Shown here piece by piece: positions 1-7,982 of a stretch of 53,571 nt of DNA. The stretch covers positions 1 to 53,571 of the forward strand of contig JASHPO010000030.1 of the NCBI GenBank assembly GCA_030038075.1, in the 5' to 3' direction. The notes below the pieces were generated by a model. That model was not told the DNA's origin and searched no databases. It saw nothing but the letters and a program-made list of their open reading frames with translations. Within the stretch, counting starts at the first letter, position 1. The number at the start of each line of letters is the position of its first letter. The stretch is from Nitrososphaerales archaeon (GTDB lineage: Archaea > Thermoproteota > Nitrososphaeria > Nitrososphaerales > CADDZS01). The position numbers and the translations under genes were made by a program.

Positions 1-30
1 TGTTTCAATGGGAATAATCATTGAAAACGA

Positions 31-49
31 GGGGGTACCCCCTAGGGGG
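31..49. repeat. Two overlapping G/C-run palindromes
   Basis: GGGGGTACCCCC (31-42) and CCCCCTAGGGGG (38-49) are both perfect 12-bp palindromes sharing their C5 run. They can form alternative hairpins. No gene is seen in bases 1-190. The role is unknown. Confidence 0.4.
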
Positions 50-190
50 AGGGGTAGAGCTAGCTAATGTCTCTCTAGATAGGGCAGGTCTTTGGTACAG
101 GTCTTCGCATCTCGTCAAACATCGAGAAAGTTGTTGTTGCCGCATTTCAGAGATGTTTTTGGAATTTTGCTACTTGAAAAATTTCGGTTC

Positions 191-222
191 CAAAAAATAG
201 AGGAGTGGGAGAATTTACTCCC
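191..222 (-). terminator. Hairpin plus T-run at the end of the beta-propeller gene
   Basis: On the minus strand GGGAG-TAAATT-CTCCC (222-207) overlaps the TAG stop of the upstream gene and is followed by CTATTTTTTG (200-191). A short stem followed by a T-run fits an intrinsic terminator. Archaea often need only the T-run. Confidence 0.5.
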
Positions 223-1331
223 TAAGATGCCGCAAGTCCAGAAGCAGCTGCCGGAAGACCAGTTGCAGTCGTCACCGAAGAGAGGCTCCCGTCCGCGTAC
301 ACGCTGTAGCCGGTGATTGATGTCCCGTCATGCACATACATGAAAGAACCCGCGAAAGCAAGGTCAAGCGCCGGAATCGACGTCGCCGCCGCAATCGAGC
401 TCGTGAGAGCAAGAGTACCGCTATTGGAGAGCGAGAACGTGGATATCGTTCCTCCGTGGGCGTTGCTCGCATAGACGAACTGGCCGTTTATCGCGATCCA
501 GCACGGCGCGTTGCCGAATGTCGGCATGGCCCCGCTGATCGTCCTCAGAGCGCCAGTACTAGAGATTGCATACGATGTCACAGTGTCGCTTGCCGCCTCG
601 CTGACTACAAGCACGTTGCCACCCGTGAACGCAAATCCGTACGGTCCCTGTCCGACAGATGGATGCGTCGTTGGAGAACTCGCTACACCGCTCGAAGCTA
701 CCGTGTACGTGTCAATGGTGTTTGATCCCTTCTCAGTCACTACGAGGACGTTCCCCGCTGGACTAAACCCTATCTGCTCCGGCGATGGTGTCGCCGCTCC
801 GCTCAGAGGCTGGCTCGAGCCCGTGATGTAAGTGAGAGTACCACTGCCGGAGAGCCAAAAGCCCGCAATGTTTCCTAGACCGCCGGCGTCAAGCACATAG
901 ACCAGATTTCCACTTGTTGTAAGACTGATCGGTGTACTTCCCTCCGAACTTGCAATGCTTGCAAATGTCAGCGAACCGTATCCCACCCTGAAAACGGAGA
1001 TCTGGTTACTGCCCGCGTCCACTACAAGGAGCCACTGTCCGTTTTGTGTGAGAACCACAGCGCCTTGGCTAGCGAGAGCCGATCCAGTTCCGAGCCCGTT
1101 AGTCGCAAACGTGCTCACAAAGGATAGCGCGCCGTCACTTGCCCTTGCATACATCCAGACGTTGTTGCCCGATGCCGAGTTGTCGATTGTGTAGACTGCT
1201 CCTGTGTTCGCATAACTTTGCGAGTCAGCGGCCAGTACTGCCCCGATGACCGCCACGAGAGCGATTGAGACTGCAAGAATGCTGGTTAAAGCTGCCCTGT
1301 TCCTTTTACTTCCTTCAAGAAATTTTCTCAT
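222..1331 (-). CDS. Secreted beta-propeller (YVTN/lactonase-like repeat) protein
   Basis: A 369-aa protein. Residues ~12-35 form a signal or anchor helix (AALTSILAVSIALVAVIGAVLAA). The rest is about seven beta-strand-rich repeats with recurring patterns such as GQWLLVVDAGSNQISVF, GNVLVVTEKGSNTIDTY and GQFVYASNAHGGTISTF, as in 7-bladed lactonase/YVTN propellers (PF10282-like). It is probably an extracellular, membrane-attached surface protein; such propellers may bind ligands or be enzymes, and no catalytic residues can be assigned. A TATA-like box CTAAATAATTA lies at 1350-1360, about 24 nt before the ATG, so the mRNA is probably leaderless. No operon partner. Confidence 0.8.
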   Translation of the reverse strand: MRKFLEGSKRNRAALTSILAVSIALVAVIGAVLAADSQSYANTGAVYTIDNSASGNNVWMYARASDGALSFVSTFATNGLGTGSALASQGAVVLTQNGQWLLVVDAGSNQISVFRVGYGSLTFASIASSEGSTPISLTTSGNLVYVLDAGGLGNIAGFWLSGSGTLTYITGSSQPLSGAATPSPEQIGFSPAGNVLVVTEKGSNTIDTYTVASSGVASSPTTHPSVGQGPYGFAFTGGNVLVVSEAASDTVTSYAISSTGALRTISGAMPTFGNAPCWIAINGQFVYASNAHGGTISTFSLSNSGTLALTSSIAAATSIPALDLAFAGSFMYVHDGTSITGYSVYADGSLSSVTTATGLPAAASGLAAS

Positions 1332-1349
1332 GTTCGGGCGGGAGTCGTC

Positions 1350-1360
1350 TCTAATTATTT
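1350..1360 (-). promoter_or_regulatory. TATA box of the beta-propeller gene
   Basis: Minus-strand CTAAATAATTA is centred about 24-26 nt upstream of the ATG at 1331, the spacing of a leaderless archaeal promoter. Confidence 0.5.
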
Positions 1361-1517
1361 AGCGAGATTTCAACTTCTATTGCAACTCTCTTCCTATTTC
1401 CTTCACCTCTCAATAGTGTCCAAAAGTTTCACTTTTCCGTCAATCTTCGTTGACAAATGCAATTTTTGACAGGTTTGGCGGCAAATGTATTGCTCAGGCT
1501 GAACTAGGTTAGTAGAT

Positions 1518-1916
1518 ATGGCCGAAATGATGGGAAATTTCGAGAAGGCAAAGAGAGCTGTTCATGGTTTTTACGTCTACGGCGTTAAGAGAGACCAGCT
1601 CACGGGTCATTACGTCGGAGTTGTCGCGTGGGTCGCCAAGAGCTTTCCGCTAGCCGGATCTCAGGTAAGACCCCATATCTCAAAGGTTCCAAAGCAGGTC
1701 AGCTCGGGTCAAGAGTCTTTGCAGCGCTACACAGAGCCAAGGGAAATAGTTCAAGAGCCAGCGCCAAAGGAAGCAATCGTTTTACCAGCTCCGCAGCCCG
1801 CTCAAATAGAGGTTGCAATGCCAGCTCCAAGTCAAACAGCGTTGAAAATACCACCAGTTCAAAAGGTCGAACCAGAGTTCAACTACGCGGACCCGTCCGA
1901 CTCGTACGCGTTCTGA
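1518..1916 (+). CDS. Hypothetical protein with proline-rich tail
   Basis: A 132-aa protein of unknown function. The first ~55 residues look folded (HGFYVYGVKRDQLTGHYVGVVAWVAKSFP). The remainder is rich in Pro, Ala, Gln and Glu and is probably disordered, ending in FNYADPSDSYAF. No signal peptide or membrane helix. The ATG start follows GTTAGTAGAT with no clear Shine-Dalgarno, and I could not place a TATA box confidently. It stands alone, 133 bp before the next gene on the same strand. Confidence 0.6.
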   Translation: MAEMMGNFEKAKRAVHGFYVYGVKRDQLTGHYVGVVAWVAKSFPLAGSQVRPHISKVPKQVSSGQESLQRYTEPREIVQEPAPKEAIVLPAPQPAQIEVAMPAPSQTALKIPPVQKVEPEFNYADPSDSYAF

Positions 1917-1963
1917 TAGTCGTCTATATTCTCTAATTATTTCGCGTAACTTTTCCACTGGAA

Positions 1964-1973
1964 AGTATTTATC
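1964..1973 (+). promoter_or_regulatory. TATA-like box upstream of the 2050 gene
   Basis: AGTATTTATC at 1964-1973 would place transcription start near 1994-1998, just before the 15-bp hairpin. This gives an unusually long (~55 nt) structured leader for this genome. Confidence 0.4.
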
Positions 1974-1998
1974 ACCCATCTGGATTGCTATCCCCGAG

Positions 1999-2033
1999 CG
2001 ACAGCGTTTTCTCTGCGTGAGAAAATGCTGTCG
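1999..2033 (+). promoter_or_regulatory. 15-bp hairpin in the 5' leader of the 2050 gene
   Basis: Arms 1999-2013 (CGACAGCGTTTTCTC) and 2019-2033 (GAGAAAATGCTGTCG) are complementary over 15 positions with a single G-U pair, and the loop is TGCGT. It ends 16 nt before the ATG at 2050 and lies near the predicted 5' end of the mRNA. It could control stability or translation, or be a protein-binding site. Confidence 0.55.
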
Positions 2034-2049
2034 GAAATATTGAGCTACA

Positions 2050-2559
2050 ATGTCAACCCAAAGTCCTACAGACACGGAAAGCGAAGTAGTGGAAACGAGC
2101 TCGCCCAAGCCCGTTGAGATAATTTCGACGATTAAATCTCTCCAAGTCGAGTCAGAGCGTATCAAGGACGTTCTCGACATGGAAAAGGCCTGCGCCCAAG
2201 AGGTTGCGGGGGTGATGAAGCACTTTTTGGAGCAGATTGGCAAATCTTACTCACTCAGCCCGGCAATGTTCCCGAAACTAGGGCGAGGCGTTAAGGAGAT
2301 AATTCTCACCCCGCAGGGCGTATTTTTCCTGGATTATGCCGACGGAACGAAGGTAGCTAGGACTTTTGACAACCTGGCACCGGACAGTCTGATCAAGGTG
2401 CTCGATTACATACTTCCCGACGTAAAGCAGCTGCTCATGGAGCGGCGGCAGAGACTCTCGGACAGAGCAACGATGCTCGAAGAGGTCGCGGCGGAGTTGA
2501 GTAAGATACCAAACCTCCCCAAAGCGGCAAAGATTGCTACGCCTGCGAGATCGGACTAA
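2050..2559 (+). CDS. Hypothetical helical protein
   Basis: A 169-aa soluble protein of unknown function. A disordered acidic/Ser-Thr N-terminus (1-25) is followed by a long helical stretch (IKSLQVESERIKDVLDMEKACAQEVAGVMKHFLEQI, 28-64). A small central domain (ILTPQGVFFLDYADGTKVARTFDNLAPDSLIKVLDYILPDV, ~90-130) and a charged helix (MERRQRLSDRATMLEEVAAEL) complete it. The ATG follows a strong leader hairpin. Its 3' end overlaps the convergent radical SAM gene by 23 bp. Confidence 0.65.
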   Translation: MSTQSPTDTESEVVETSSPKPVEIISTIKSLQVESERIKDVLDMEKACAQEVAGVMKHFLEQIGKSYSLSPAMFPKLGRGVKEIILTPQGVFFLDYADGTKVARTFDNLAPDSLIKVLDYILPDVKQLLMERRQRLSDRATMLEEVAAELSKIPNLPKAAKIATPARSD

Positions 2560-3415
2560 AGTCGTCGAGCGTTTTCGTCGGCTCTCTACTCCATTCTAGA
2601 ACAGAGTACGAGTCAAGACCGTTGCTACTAACTAGTTTCGCGATCTCTTCACGGACTTCTTTTTCCTTTCGCATGACACTGGCAGATCTTAGGTTCGTCC
2701 TTTGCTCGAACATTATTCGTGATTCCTCGTAGCCGATGAATCGGAGCATCCCGAAGACGACACAGGAAACGCCGCTTTTCTTCAATTTTTTCAGTAACAT
2801 GCCTACGTCTTCTAGGACAAGCTGCGGAATTACCGGCGCCATCGAGACCCACGTTGTTATGCCATGTTCATGCAACCTGCGCAGTGTTTCAATTCGCCGC
2901 GAAACTGAAACAACTCCGGGTTCGTAGAATTTGTTGCTCACCGACGAAATCGAGCAACCCACCCGAAGCCATGTAAATTTCTTCAGCAAGTCAGTGTCCC
3001 TCAAGACTAGAGGCGATCTCGTGAGAATTATCACCGGGAAATCTCGCTCGAGGAGCGCTTCAAGACAGCGTCTCGTAATCTTGAATCTTGCTTCAACCGG
3101 CTGATAGGGATCTGACGCGCTGGAAAGGAAAACGACTTCCTTCTCATGAATTTGTCCGAGTTCTTTCCTCAATAGCTGTGGCGAATTGGCTTTCGCATCC
3201 ACAAAGTAACCCCAGCGCCTCTCATCATGAATCAGCGACGGCGCGTAACAGTACACACAGCCGTGAGTGCAACCCCGATAAAAATTGGCGGTATACTCTG
3301 ATACATGGCTAAAGTTCATCCTGCGAAGGACAGTGCTGCATTTAACCTCACGCACTTCGAGTGCCCTTCCTGAATGCGGCTTGACTTCATACTGTAAACT
3401 CGCGAGTTGCATCAT
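2537..3415 (-). CDS. Radical SAM protein, spore-photoproduct-lyase-like
   Basis: A 292-aa enzyme. The radical SAM motif C49-x3-C53-x2-C56 (RGCTHGCVYCYAPS) binds a 4Fe-4S cluster for SAM cleavage. The GCVYCYAP context and the downstream FLSSASDPYQPVE and VIILTRS motifs are typical of the SPL/Rv2578c-like radical SAM group. The substrate is unknown; the family is often called repair-related only because of SplB. I start it at the ATG at 3415 (MMQLASLQYEV; ATG at 3412 also possible), because the upstream open frame is unlike the family and crosses the promoter. A 20-bp palindrome also found near radA lies at 3448-3467. Confidence 0.8.
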   Translation of the reverse strand: MMQLASLQYEVKPHSGRALEVREVKCSTVLRRMNFSHVSEYTANFYRGCTHGCVYCYAPSLIHDERRWGYFVDAKANSPQLLRKELGQIHEKEVVFLSSASDPYQPVEARFKITRRCLEALLERDFPVIILTRSPLVLRDTDLLKKFTWLRVGCSISSVSNKFYEPGVVSVSRRIETLRRLHEHGITTWVSMAPVIPQLVLEDVGMLLKKLKKSGVSCVVFGMLRFIGYEESRIMFEQRTNLRSASVMRKEKEVREEIAKLVSSNGLDSYSVLEWSREPTKTLDDFSPISQA

Positions 3416-3447
3416 ACACTTGTGAAATAACCAATCACAGAAAAAGA

Positions 3448-3467
3448 TTACTGTAATATTACTGTAT
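3448..3467. promoter_or_regulatory. Shared 20-bp palindromic operator, copy 1
   Basis: TTACTGTAATATTACTGTAT matches the perfect palindrome at 10951-10970 at 18 of 20 positions. It lies 33 bp upstream of the radical SAM ATG. Its AT-rich centre could itself act as the TATA box, so a bound protein would block the promoter. Confidence 0.6.
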
Positions 3468-3591
3468 TCTGAGTATGATATCTTTGCCCACCCCGAATAT
3501 TCTTTTATGAAACCGTTCAAGAATAGGCGCGAACTGTTTATAGGAAACCTTGTTTCGAAATACGAAAAGAAATATGTGCTGAAAAATAGAT

Positions 3592-4350
3592 TTGCGTTTT
3601 CCATTTTCTTCAAAAAGTCAAAGTGACGAGAAATCTGACGATTATTCACTCGGATCATCCGAGCATTTTGAGTGGCGAGCGCAGGAACGTCGGGAAAGCG
3701 TGCGTAACGCAGACTGGATCATAAAGAACGCAATCCCATACCTTGAAAGAGCCTACTTTCTCTACAAGAATGAACTACTGAAACTTGGAGACGCAAACAG
3801 ACTACCGATTAAGGTCGTTGTGAGACCTAGTTTGGATTGTCAGGGCGGGATAGCGGGCGCGACTGGAAACGGCGAGTTGAGTTACTGCGCCGGAAACTGG
3901 GCTTCGAATGAATTTTGCTACGGAATCTTGGCCCACGAACTCTGTAACCTTTTCACAGGCGAGCGCGTGAGCTCTGGGTGGCCCGAAGATTGGTGGGCAA
4001 ATCACCGTTCGCCGTTCCCGACGATGATTGCAAATCAGGCGCTTCGAAGACTGGTTCCCGAATATTACAGGAAGTGGGGAAATTACAGCGATCCGCTGGT
4101 CGTTATGTTTGAAAGGTTTCAAAATGACCATCCCGGTATGTTCCCGAAGATGTTTCAGAAAATGAGGGAACTCGGTGTCACTCTTCCAAGATATCAAGAG
4201 CCGTACTTGAGCCACGTAGTGTACTATTTCATCTTCTACGGCGCCGGGAGTCAGCAGATCTCGAGGTATTTCGTTGCTCCGCCGATGCCTCCGATAAATC
4301 CGACAATAATAGTGAGCGTAGAAGACAGGTTTCATCTGGGAGTTGTCTAG
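3592..4350 (+). CDS. Zincin-like hypothetical protein with an incomplete HExxH
   Basis: A 252-aa soluble protein without a signal peptide. FCYGILAHELCNLFTGERVSSGWPEDWW (about residues 102-130) looks like a metallopeptidase active-site helix, but the second His is Asn (HELCN instead of HExxH). Conserved-looking blocks follow, e.g. WANHRSPFPTMIANQALRRLVPEYY. It may be an inactive peptidase-like protein or a binding protein. The start is TTG at 3592. It is divergent from the radical SAM gene, with the shared palindrome between them. Confidence 0.6.
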   Translation: MRFPFSSKSQSDEKSDDYSLGSSEHFEWRAQERRESVRNADWIIKNAIPYLERAYFLYKNELLKLGDANRLPIKVVVRPSLDCQGGIAGATGNGELSYCAGNWASNEFCYGILAHELCNLFTGERVSSGWPEDWWANHRSPFPTMIANQALRRLVPEYYRKWGNYSDPLVVMFERFQNDHPGMFPKMFQKMRELGVTLPRYQEPYLSHVVYYFIFYGAGSQQISRYFVAPPMPPINPTIIVSVEDRFHLGVV

Positions 4351-4381
4351 CTACATACCGAGCGAACCTCTCAAGACAGTC

Positions 4382-4749
4382 ATGTCTCCTGAGAAATCTG
4401 GTTTGAGGATTGGCTCCGTCATTGATTGCATAAACTTTGACAGGATGCTTGTCTTTTGGCAAGAAGCTCTACACTACGAGGCGAGAGAACCGGCGAGCAG
4501 GGGCGGGTCGTCCTTCGGGACCCGGCGGGAAAGAATACCAACGTGTCACTAAATCAAGTCCGGGAAAACTCACGGGGAGAAATTGGCTTCATTTCGACCT
4601 TTACACCAGAGACCAAGAGGGCGAGGTAAACCGATTGCTCAAATTGGGAGCCACACGCCATCCTCAGACTTACGATCCGGAAGACGATTTCATAGCCTTG
4701 GAAGATTCGGACGGGAACCTCTTCTGCGTTGTCGATGTTGACAGGTTAG
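4382..4749 (+). pseudogene. VOC/glyoxalase-like gene with two frameshifts
   Basis: Three consecutive frames together make one VOC-type domain. Frame 1 gives MSPEKSGLRIGSVIDC followed by a helix with FWQEAL. From ~4507 another frame gives VVLRDPAGKNTNVSLNQV. From ~4559 a third gives PGKLTGRNWLHFDLYTRD, and later an acidic stretch to DSDGNLFCVVDVD. Each junction needs one added base and lies in a G/C run, so two 1-bp deletions explain it. Either the gene is dead or the assembly has homopolymer errors. An upstream TTG at 4343 overlaps the previous stop. The exact 3' end is uncertain because frame 3 stays open past the domain. Confidence 0.6.
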
Positions 4750-4779
4750 TCTTTATTCGGCCAAGTCGAAAGAATTGTA

Positions 4780-5088
4780 ATGCGCGGCGCTCAGGAACAA
4801 ATTGTGAAGGAGGTTTCCAGTTGGGAAGGAGTATTCTCATCGCCTCACCGATTTGGGGGGACAGAGTTTCGGCTGGGCAGGCGCGAGCTCGGTCACATTC
4901 ACGGCGACCACTTTGCCGACATTGCTTTCCCGATGCCAGTGAGAAACAGACTGATCGCGGAGGGAAAGGCGGAACCTCACCACATACTCCCGCAAAGCGG
5001 ATGGGTCACCTTCCGATTCAGGAAGGAACAGGACATCAAAGCCGCTATCGAGCTGTTCAAGCTCTCTTACGATTCTGCGAAGAAATGA
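4780..5088 (+). CDS. DUF5519 (luciferase-family) protein
   Basis: A 102-aa soluble protein. RELGHIHGDHFADIAFPMPVRNRLIAEGKAEPHHILPQSGWVTFRF (40-85) matches the characteristic DUF5519 pattern with conserved H-x-H-G, D-x-P/A-FP and H-x-L-P-x-SGW. The biochemical role is unknown. ATG start, 30 nt after the damaged VOC gene on the same strand, so the two may be cotranscribed. Its 3' end overlaps cutA by 32 bp, tail to tail. Confidence 0.75.
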   Translation: MRGAQEQIVKEVSSWEGVFSSPHRFGGTEFRLGRRELGHIHGDHFADIAFPMPVRNRLIAEGKAEPHHILPQSGWVTFRFRKEQDIKAAIELFKLSYDSAKK

Positions 5089-5395
5089 GCGTTTCTTTCC
5101 CAATCCACGCAAGATAGGGATCGAAACCTTCGACCAAAGGAACCGCGATTATCTCAGGAACCTGGTAGGGATGGACACTCCGCACGACCTTTTCCAACGA
5201 AGAAAAGAGTGATCGTCTCGTTTTGATGAGCAGGAGCTTTTCCGTGGAGCCTTCCATCCTTCCCTTCCACCAATAGATACTCTTGACGCTAGCGGTAATG
5301 TTGACGCAGGCGGCAACTCTCTTGACGAGAATCGCCTGAGCTATCTTTTCCGCGCTCTTTGCAGGGCACGTTACCATGACCAAAATGTATTCCAT
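5057..5395 (-). CDS. cutA: CutA1 divalent-cation tolerance protein
   Basis: A 112-aa protein covering the full CutA1 family length. It begins MEYILVMVTCPAKSAEKIAQAIL and carries the conserved ACVNI, SIYWWKGRMEG and HPYQVPEIIAVPL motifs. CutA1 forms a very stable ferredoxin-like trimer linked to metal tolerance, although its exact function is unsettled. I chose the ATG at 5395 over the upstream start at 5410 because the family begins there and a TATA-like TTAATTAC lies about 28 nt upstream (~5420-5428). Confidence 0.9.
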   Translation of the reverse strand: MEYILVMVTCPAKSAEKIAQAILVKRVAACVNITASVKSIYWWKGRMEGSTEKLLLIKTRRSLFSSLEKVVRSVHPYQVPEIIAVPLVEGFDPYLAWIGKETLISSQNRKRA

Positions 5396-5540
5396 AACAC
5401 CCGCAGACACGGATGAAGCGTAATTAACATTCAGGAACGACAGAATCGTGGATATCAGGATGAGCCGACAGCTCTTATTCAGAGGAAATTAAACGCAGAA
5501 ATATCGTAATCCTTCAATCGTTCAGCACTGAGGATAGCCG

Positions 5541-6509
5541 TTGCCAGATCGCGTCATTGAGATAGAAAACCTCACCAAGATTTTTGGGAGAAAACTCATC
5601 GCCGTGAACAACGTGAGCCTCAATGTCGAGAAGGGTGCAATCGTCGGGTTTCTGGGTCAGAATGGCGCAGGTAAGACCACCACGATACGACTGCTTCTGG
5701 GACTCACCAGGCCAACCGCTGGAGTGGTCAAAATCTTTGGCGAAAAAATGACCTGCAACTCTGCTTCTCTCCGAAAGAAGATAGGCTACCTGCCGACGAA
5801 CCCGAAATTTCCTCCTAAAATGACTCCGATCGAGTATCTAGATTTTGTCGGAAAACTGTTTTCCCTAACAAAGGAAGAGAGGACGGGTAGACTCTCAAAC
5901 CTCATACGCGCGGTCGGACTTTTGCCTAGTGCATCCAGGGAGATCAAAGGATTTTCGACGGGAATGGTTACGCGGCTTGGGCTCGCCGCGGCGCTGATGA
6001 ACGAACCAGAGCTTTTGATCCTGGACGAGCCAACTTCAGGCCTTGACCCTGCCGGGCGCAAGTCGACGCTCGATCTCATCAGCGAGATAGGCAAGAAAAA
6101 GACTATCTTTGTTTCGTCCCACATCTTAACTGACATTGACAGGATATGCACGCACGCTAGCGTAATAGACGATGGAAGAGTTGTTTTTTCAGGCTCAATA
6201 AAAGAGATGAAAAAGAAAACACAGAGCGATACGCTGCGTCTCGAGCTGGACGGAGACTTGGACTCGTTCTGCGACGCTTTGAAAACGGTTGGAAGTATAG
6301 TTTCCTTTACGAGGAGGGGAGATTTGGGGGTGGACCTGACCCTCGACTCGCAAGCCTCCATGCTGGACCTGCTCAAGGAAGTTGTAAATCTCATTTCAAA
6401 ATACAAGCTCGAATTGATTTCGATAACTTCTTCGAGCTCTAGCGTTGAAGAGTCGTTTCTTGAAATAGTGAAGGCGGATGAATCGCGTGGATTCCTTAGG
6501 GCAGTATAG
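5541..6509 (+). CDS. ABC transporter ATP-binding protein
   Basis: A 322-aa ATPase of the ABC-2/CcmA type (drug, lipid or Nat-type exporters). It has Walker A GQNGAGKTT (~40-48), a Q-loop region, signature FSTGMVTRLG (LSGGQ-like, degenerate), Walker B LLILDEPTSGLDP and the H-loop SSH. The C-terminal ~90 residues form the extra domain common in this class. The start is TTG at 5541. Its 3' end overlaps the permease gene by 32 bp, so the two form an operon and one transporter. The substrate is unknown. Confidence 0.9.
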   Translation: MPDRVIEIENLTKIFGRKLIAVNNVSLNVEKGAIVGFLGQNGAGKTTTIRLLLGLTRPTAGVVKIFGEKMTCNSASLRKKIGYLPTNPKFPPKMTPIEYLDFVGKLFSLTKEERTGRLSNLIRAVGLLPSASREIKGFSTGMVTRLGLAAALMNEPELLILDEPTSGLDPAGRKSTLDLISEIGKKKTIFVSSHILTDIDRICTHASVIDDGRVVFSGSIKEMKKKTQSDTLRLELDGDLDSFCDALKTVGSIVSFTRRGDLGVDLTLDSQASMLDLLKEVVNLISKYKLELISITSSSSSVEESFLEIVKADESRGFLRAV

Positions 6510-7212
6510 ACCTTTTCTCACGATAATGCAGGCCGATATGGCCAGCATTTTTAAGAGCAAACTGACCTACGGCTGGCTTCTCGCCGCACTCTTCCTTGAA
6601 GTCATAAGGGTTCTGAGTTCGAGAGCAGTTGGTAGCACTTCCACAGTGATCGGCGGCGGGCTTTCGGATTTCCTTTTGATATGGAGTCTCATAATTATAG
6701 GTATAAGCGCTAGTGCGGTTTCATCAGAAGCAGGAGAATTCGCTGATTCGATAATGAGCAAATCGGTGACACGGTTTGATTACCTGTTTGCCAAATTTTC
6801 TTCGCGCATCATCTACGTCCTCGCAGTTTTTGGGGCGATATCCTTTGTTCTCGTCGGCCTATCTCTGGAGCTTGACAAGAACAATTACCAGACAGACGGT
6901 CTTGCGTACTCGATACTCCTCGTCACACTCGCACTCGTAATGCTGACAACACTCGGAGTTTCGCTCAGTACGCTTGCCCCGAACACGATCATATCAATAG
7001 TCGGACTGCTCGTCATATGGTACTTCATGACGTTTTTCTTCCCCGCTATCGGTCTCGGAGTACTGTCACCAAGCAACATTTCTGACGAGCTATCCAAGAA
7101 CATCCAGGGAATATGGAACAAAGACGAATGGGAAACTGTGGTTGGATACGGTGTAATCGCACTTGCGGCGCTGGGTCTTTCAACGGTGTATTTTTACTTC
7201 AAGGATGTGTGA
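6478..7212 (+). CDS. ABC-2 type transporter permease
   Basis: A 244-aa membrane protein with about six hydrophobic segments (~32-52, 62-80, 105-128, 140-160, 165-185, 222-238). An ABC-2 permease layout is clear: a cytoplasmic N-terminus, and FADSIMSKSVTRFDYLFAKFSSRI resembling the coupling helix seen in Nat/YhaP-like permeases. The ATG at 6478 overlaps the ATPase gene. It is followed by a T-run and an 8-bp hairpin (7214-7248), probably the operon terminator. Confidence 0.85.
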   Translation: MNRVDSLGQYRPFLTIMQADMASIFKSKLTYGWLLAALFLEVIRVLSSRAVGSTSTVIGGGLSDFLLIWSLIIIGISASAVSSEAGEFADSIMSKSVTRFDYLFAKFSSRIIYVLAVFGAISFVLVGLSLELDKNNYQTDGLAYSILLVTLALVMLTTLGVSLSTLAPNTIISIVGLLVIWYFMTFFFPAIGLGVLSPSNISDELSKNIQGIWNKDEWETVVGYGVIALAALGLSTVYFYFKDV

Positions 7213-7213
7213 G

Positions 7214-7248
7214 ACTTTTTTTCCGGTGAATTTTCTCCTTGGAGAAAA
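7214..7248 (+). terminator. T-run and hairpin after the ABC exporter operon
   Basis: ACTTTTTTTCC directly follows the stop codon. TTTTCTCC (7231-7238) and GGAGAAAA (7241-7248) form a perfect 8-bp stem. Confidence 0.5.
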
Positions 7249-7287
7249 CTACCTAATACGAATTAGTAATAGAAAAATAATGCAGAT

Positions 7288-7962
7288 ATGGTCATAGTCG
7301 TGGAAATGTCGCGTTTTTCGACACACGCCTCTGCAATTAGAATACTCGTGATTCTGATCGTCTCGGGACTGGCAGTTTACGGCCTGGGGAATATGTACGC
7401 TTATGGTTTTTATGATCGTACTATTGAAGGGATACACTGGTACGCCGTTATCTTTTTTCTTGGAATGTTGTTAGTGTATCTGGCAAGAGATAAAGTAAAC
7501 ACCCTCTTTGCACTCCCTATAGCGGCGACCTTCTACTGCCTCCATGAGGCGATATTCAACGTCTTCTTCCTTTCATATCACATGTTTCTGAAGCCACCTT
7601 CAGCACTGCCAGCGTGGTATTACGAAATGGCGTTAATCGCCGTAGTGACTCCGGTCTTTTTGATCGTTTCTTGGAAGTTCGGAGACTGGCTCGTGCGTCA
7701 GGGCAGGTGGACAATCCCTTACCTCGCGTCTTGGGTGGGCTTTATGGTACTGACTTTGGTGTGGATGAACTATGGGTTCCCAGTGTCAGCGAATGTTTAC
7801 GGGATTTACGCAACCAATACCCCCAGCACAATGGCGAATATTTTTGAAATCTCAACCAACATTCTATTCGCATTTGCTTTTTACATAACGTTTAGCTTCA
7901 AACGAACGATTCCCAAATCTGCCCTAAATGTTGTTCCTGCGTCGAAAGGCCCCGCATATTAG
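7288..7962 (+). CDS. Six-TM hypothetical membrane protein
   Basis: A 224-aa integral membrane protein of unknown function. Hydrophobic segments lie at about 15-35, 47-65, 72-92, 108-128, 145-163 and 190-208. Short charged loops include ARDKVN and FKRTIPK near the end. No family motif recognised. The first ATG (7288) or ATG 7 (MSRFSTHAS, 7306) could be the start. It is convergent with the radical SAM gene downstream. Confidence 0.65.
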   Translation: MVIVVEMSRFSTHASAIRILVILIVSGLAVYGLGNMYAYGFYDRTIEGIHWYAVIFFLGMLLVYLARDKVNTLFALPIAATFYCLHEAIFNVFFLSYHMFLKPPSALPAWYYEMALIAVVTPVFLIVSWKFGDWLVRQGRWTIPYLASWVGFMVLTLVWMNYGFPVSANVYGIYATNTPSTMANIFEISTNILFAFAFYITFSFKRTIPKSALNVVPASKGPAY

Positions 7963-7982
7963 TTTTCGTGGTTTCACATGAA

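Noticed and set aside
92-316. Open frame antisense to the end of the beta-propeller gene
   Set aside because: It overlaps a clear gene on the other strand, has Arg-rich shadow composition and covers a terminator hairpin.
3416-3658. Longer N-terminus of the SPL-like radical SAM protein
   Set aside because: It would cross the shared palindrome and promoter and overlap the divergent gene, and it has a Phe-rich, non-family sequence.
4782-5117. Continuation of the third VOC frame through the DUF5519 gene
   Set aside because: The VOC domain ends near 4740; the later part has shadow composition, while the DUF5519 frame is clearly coding.
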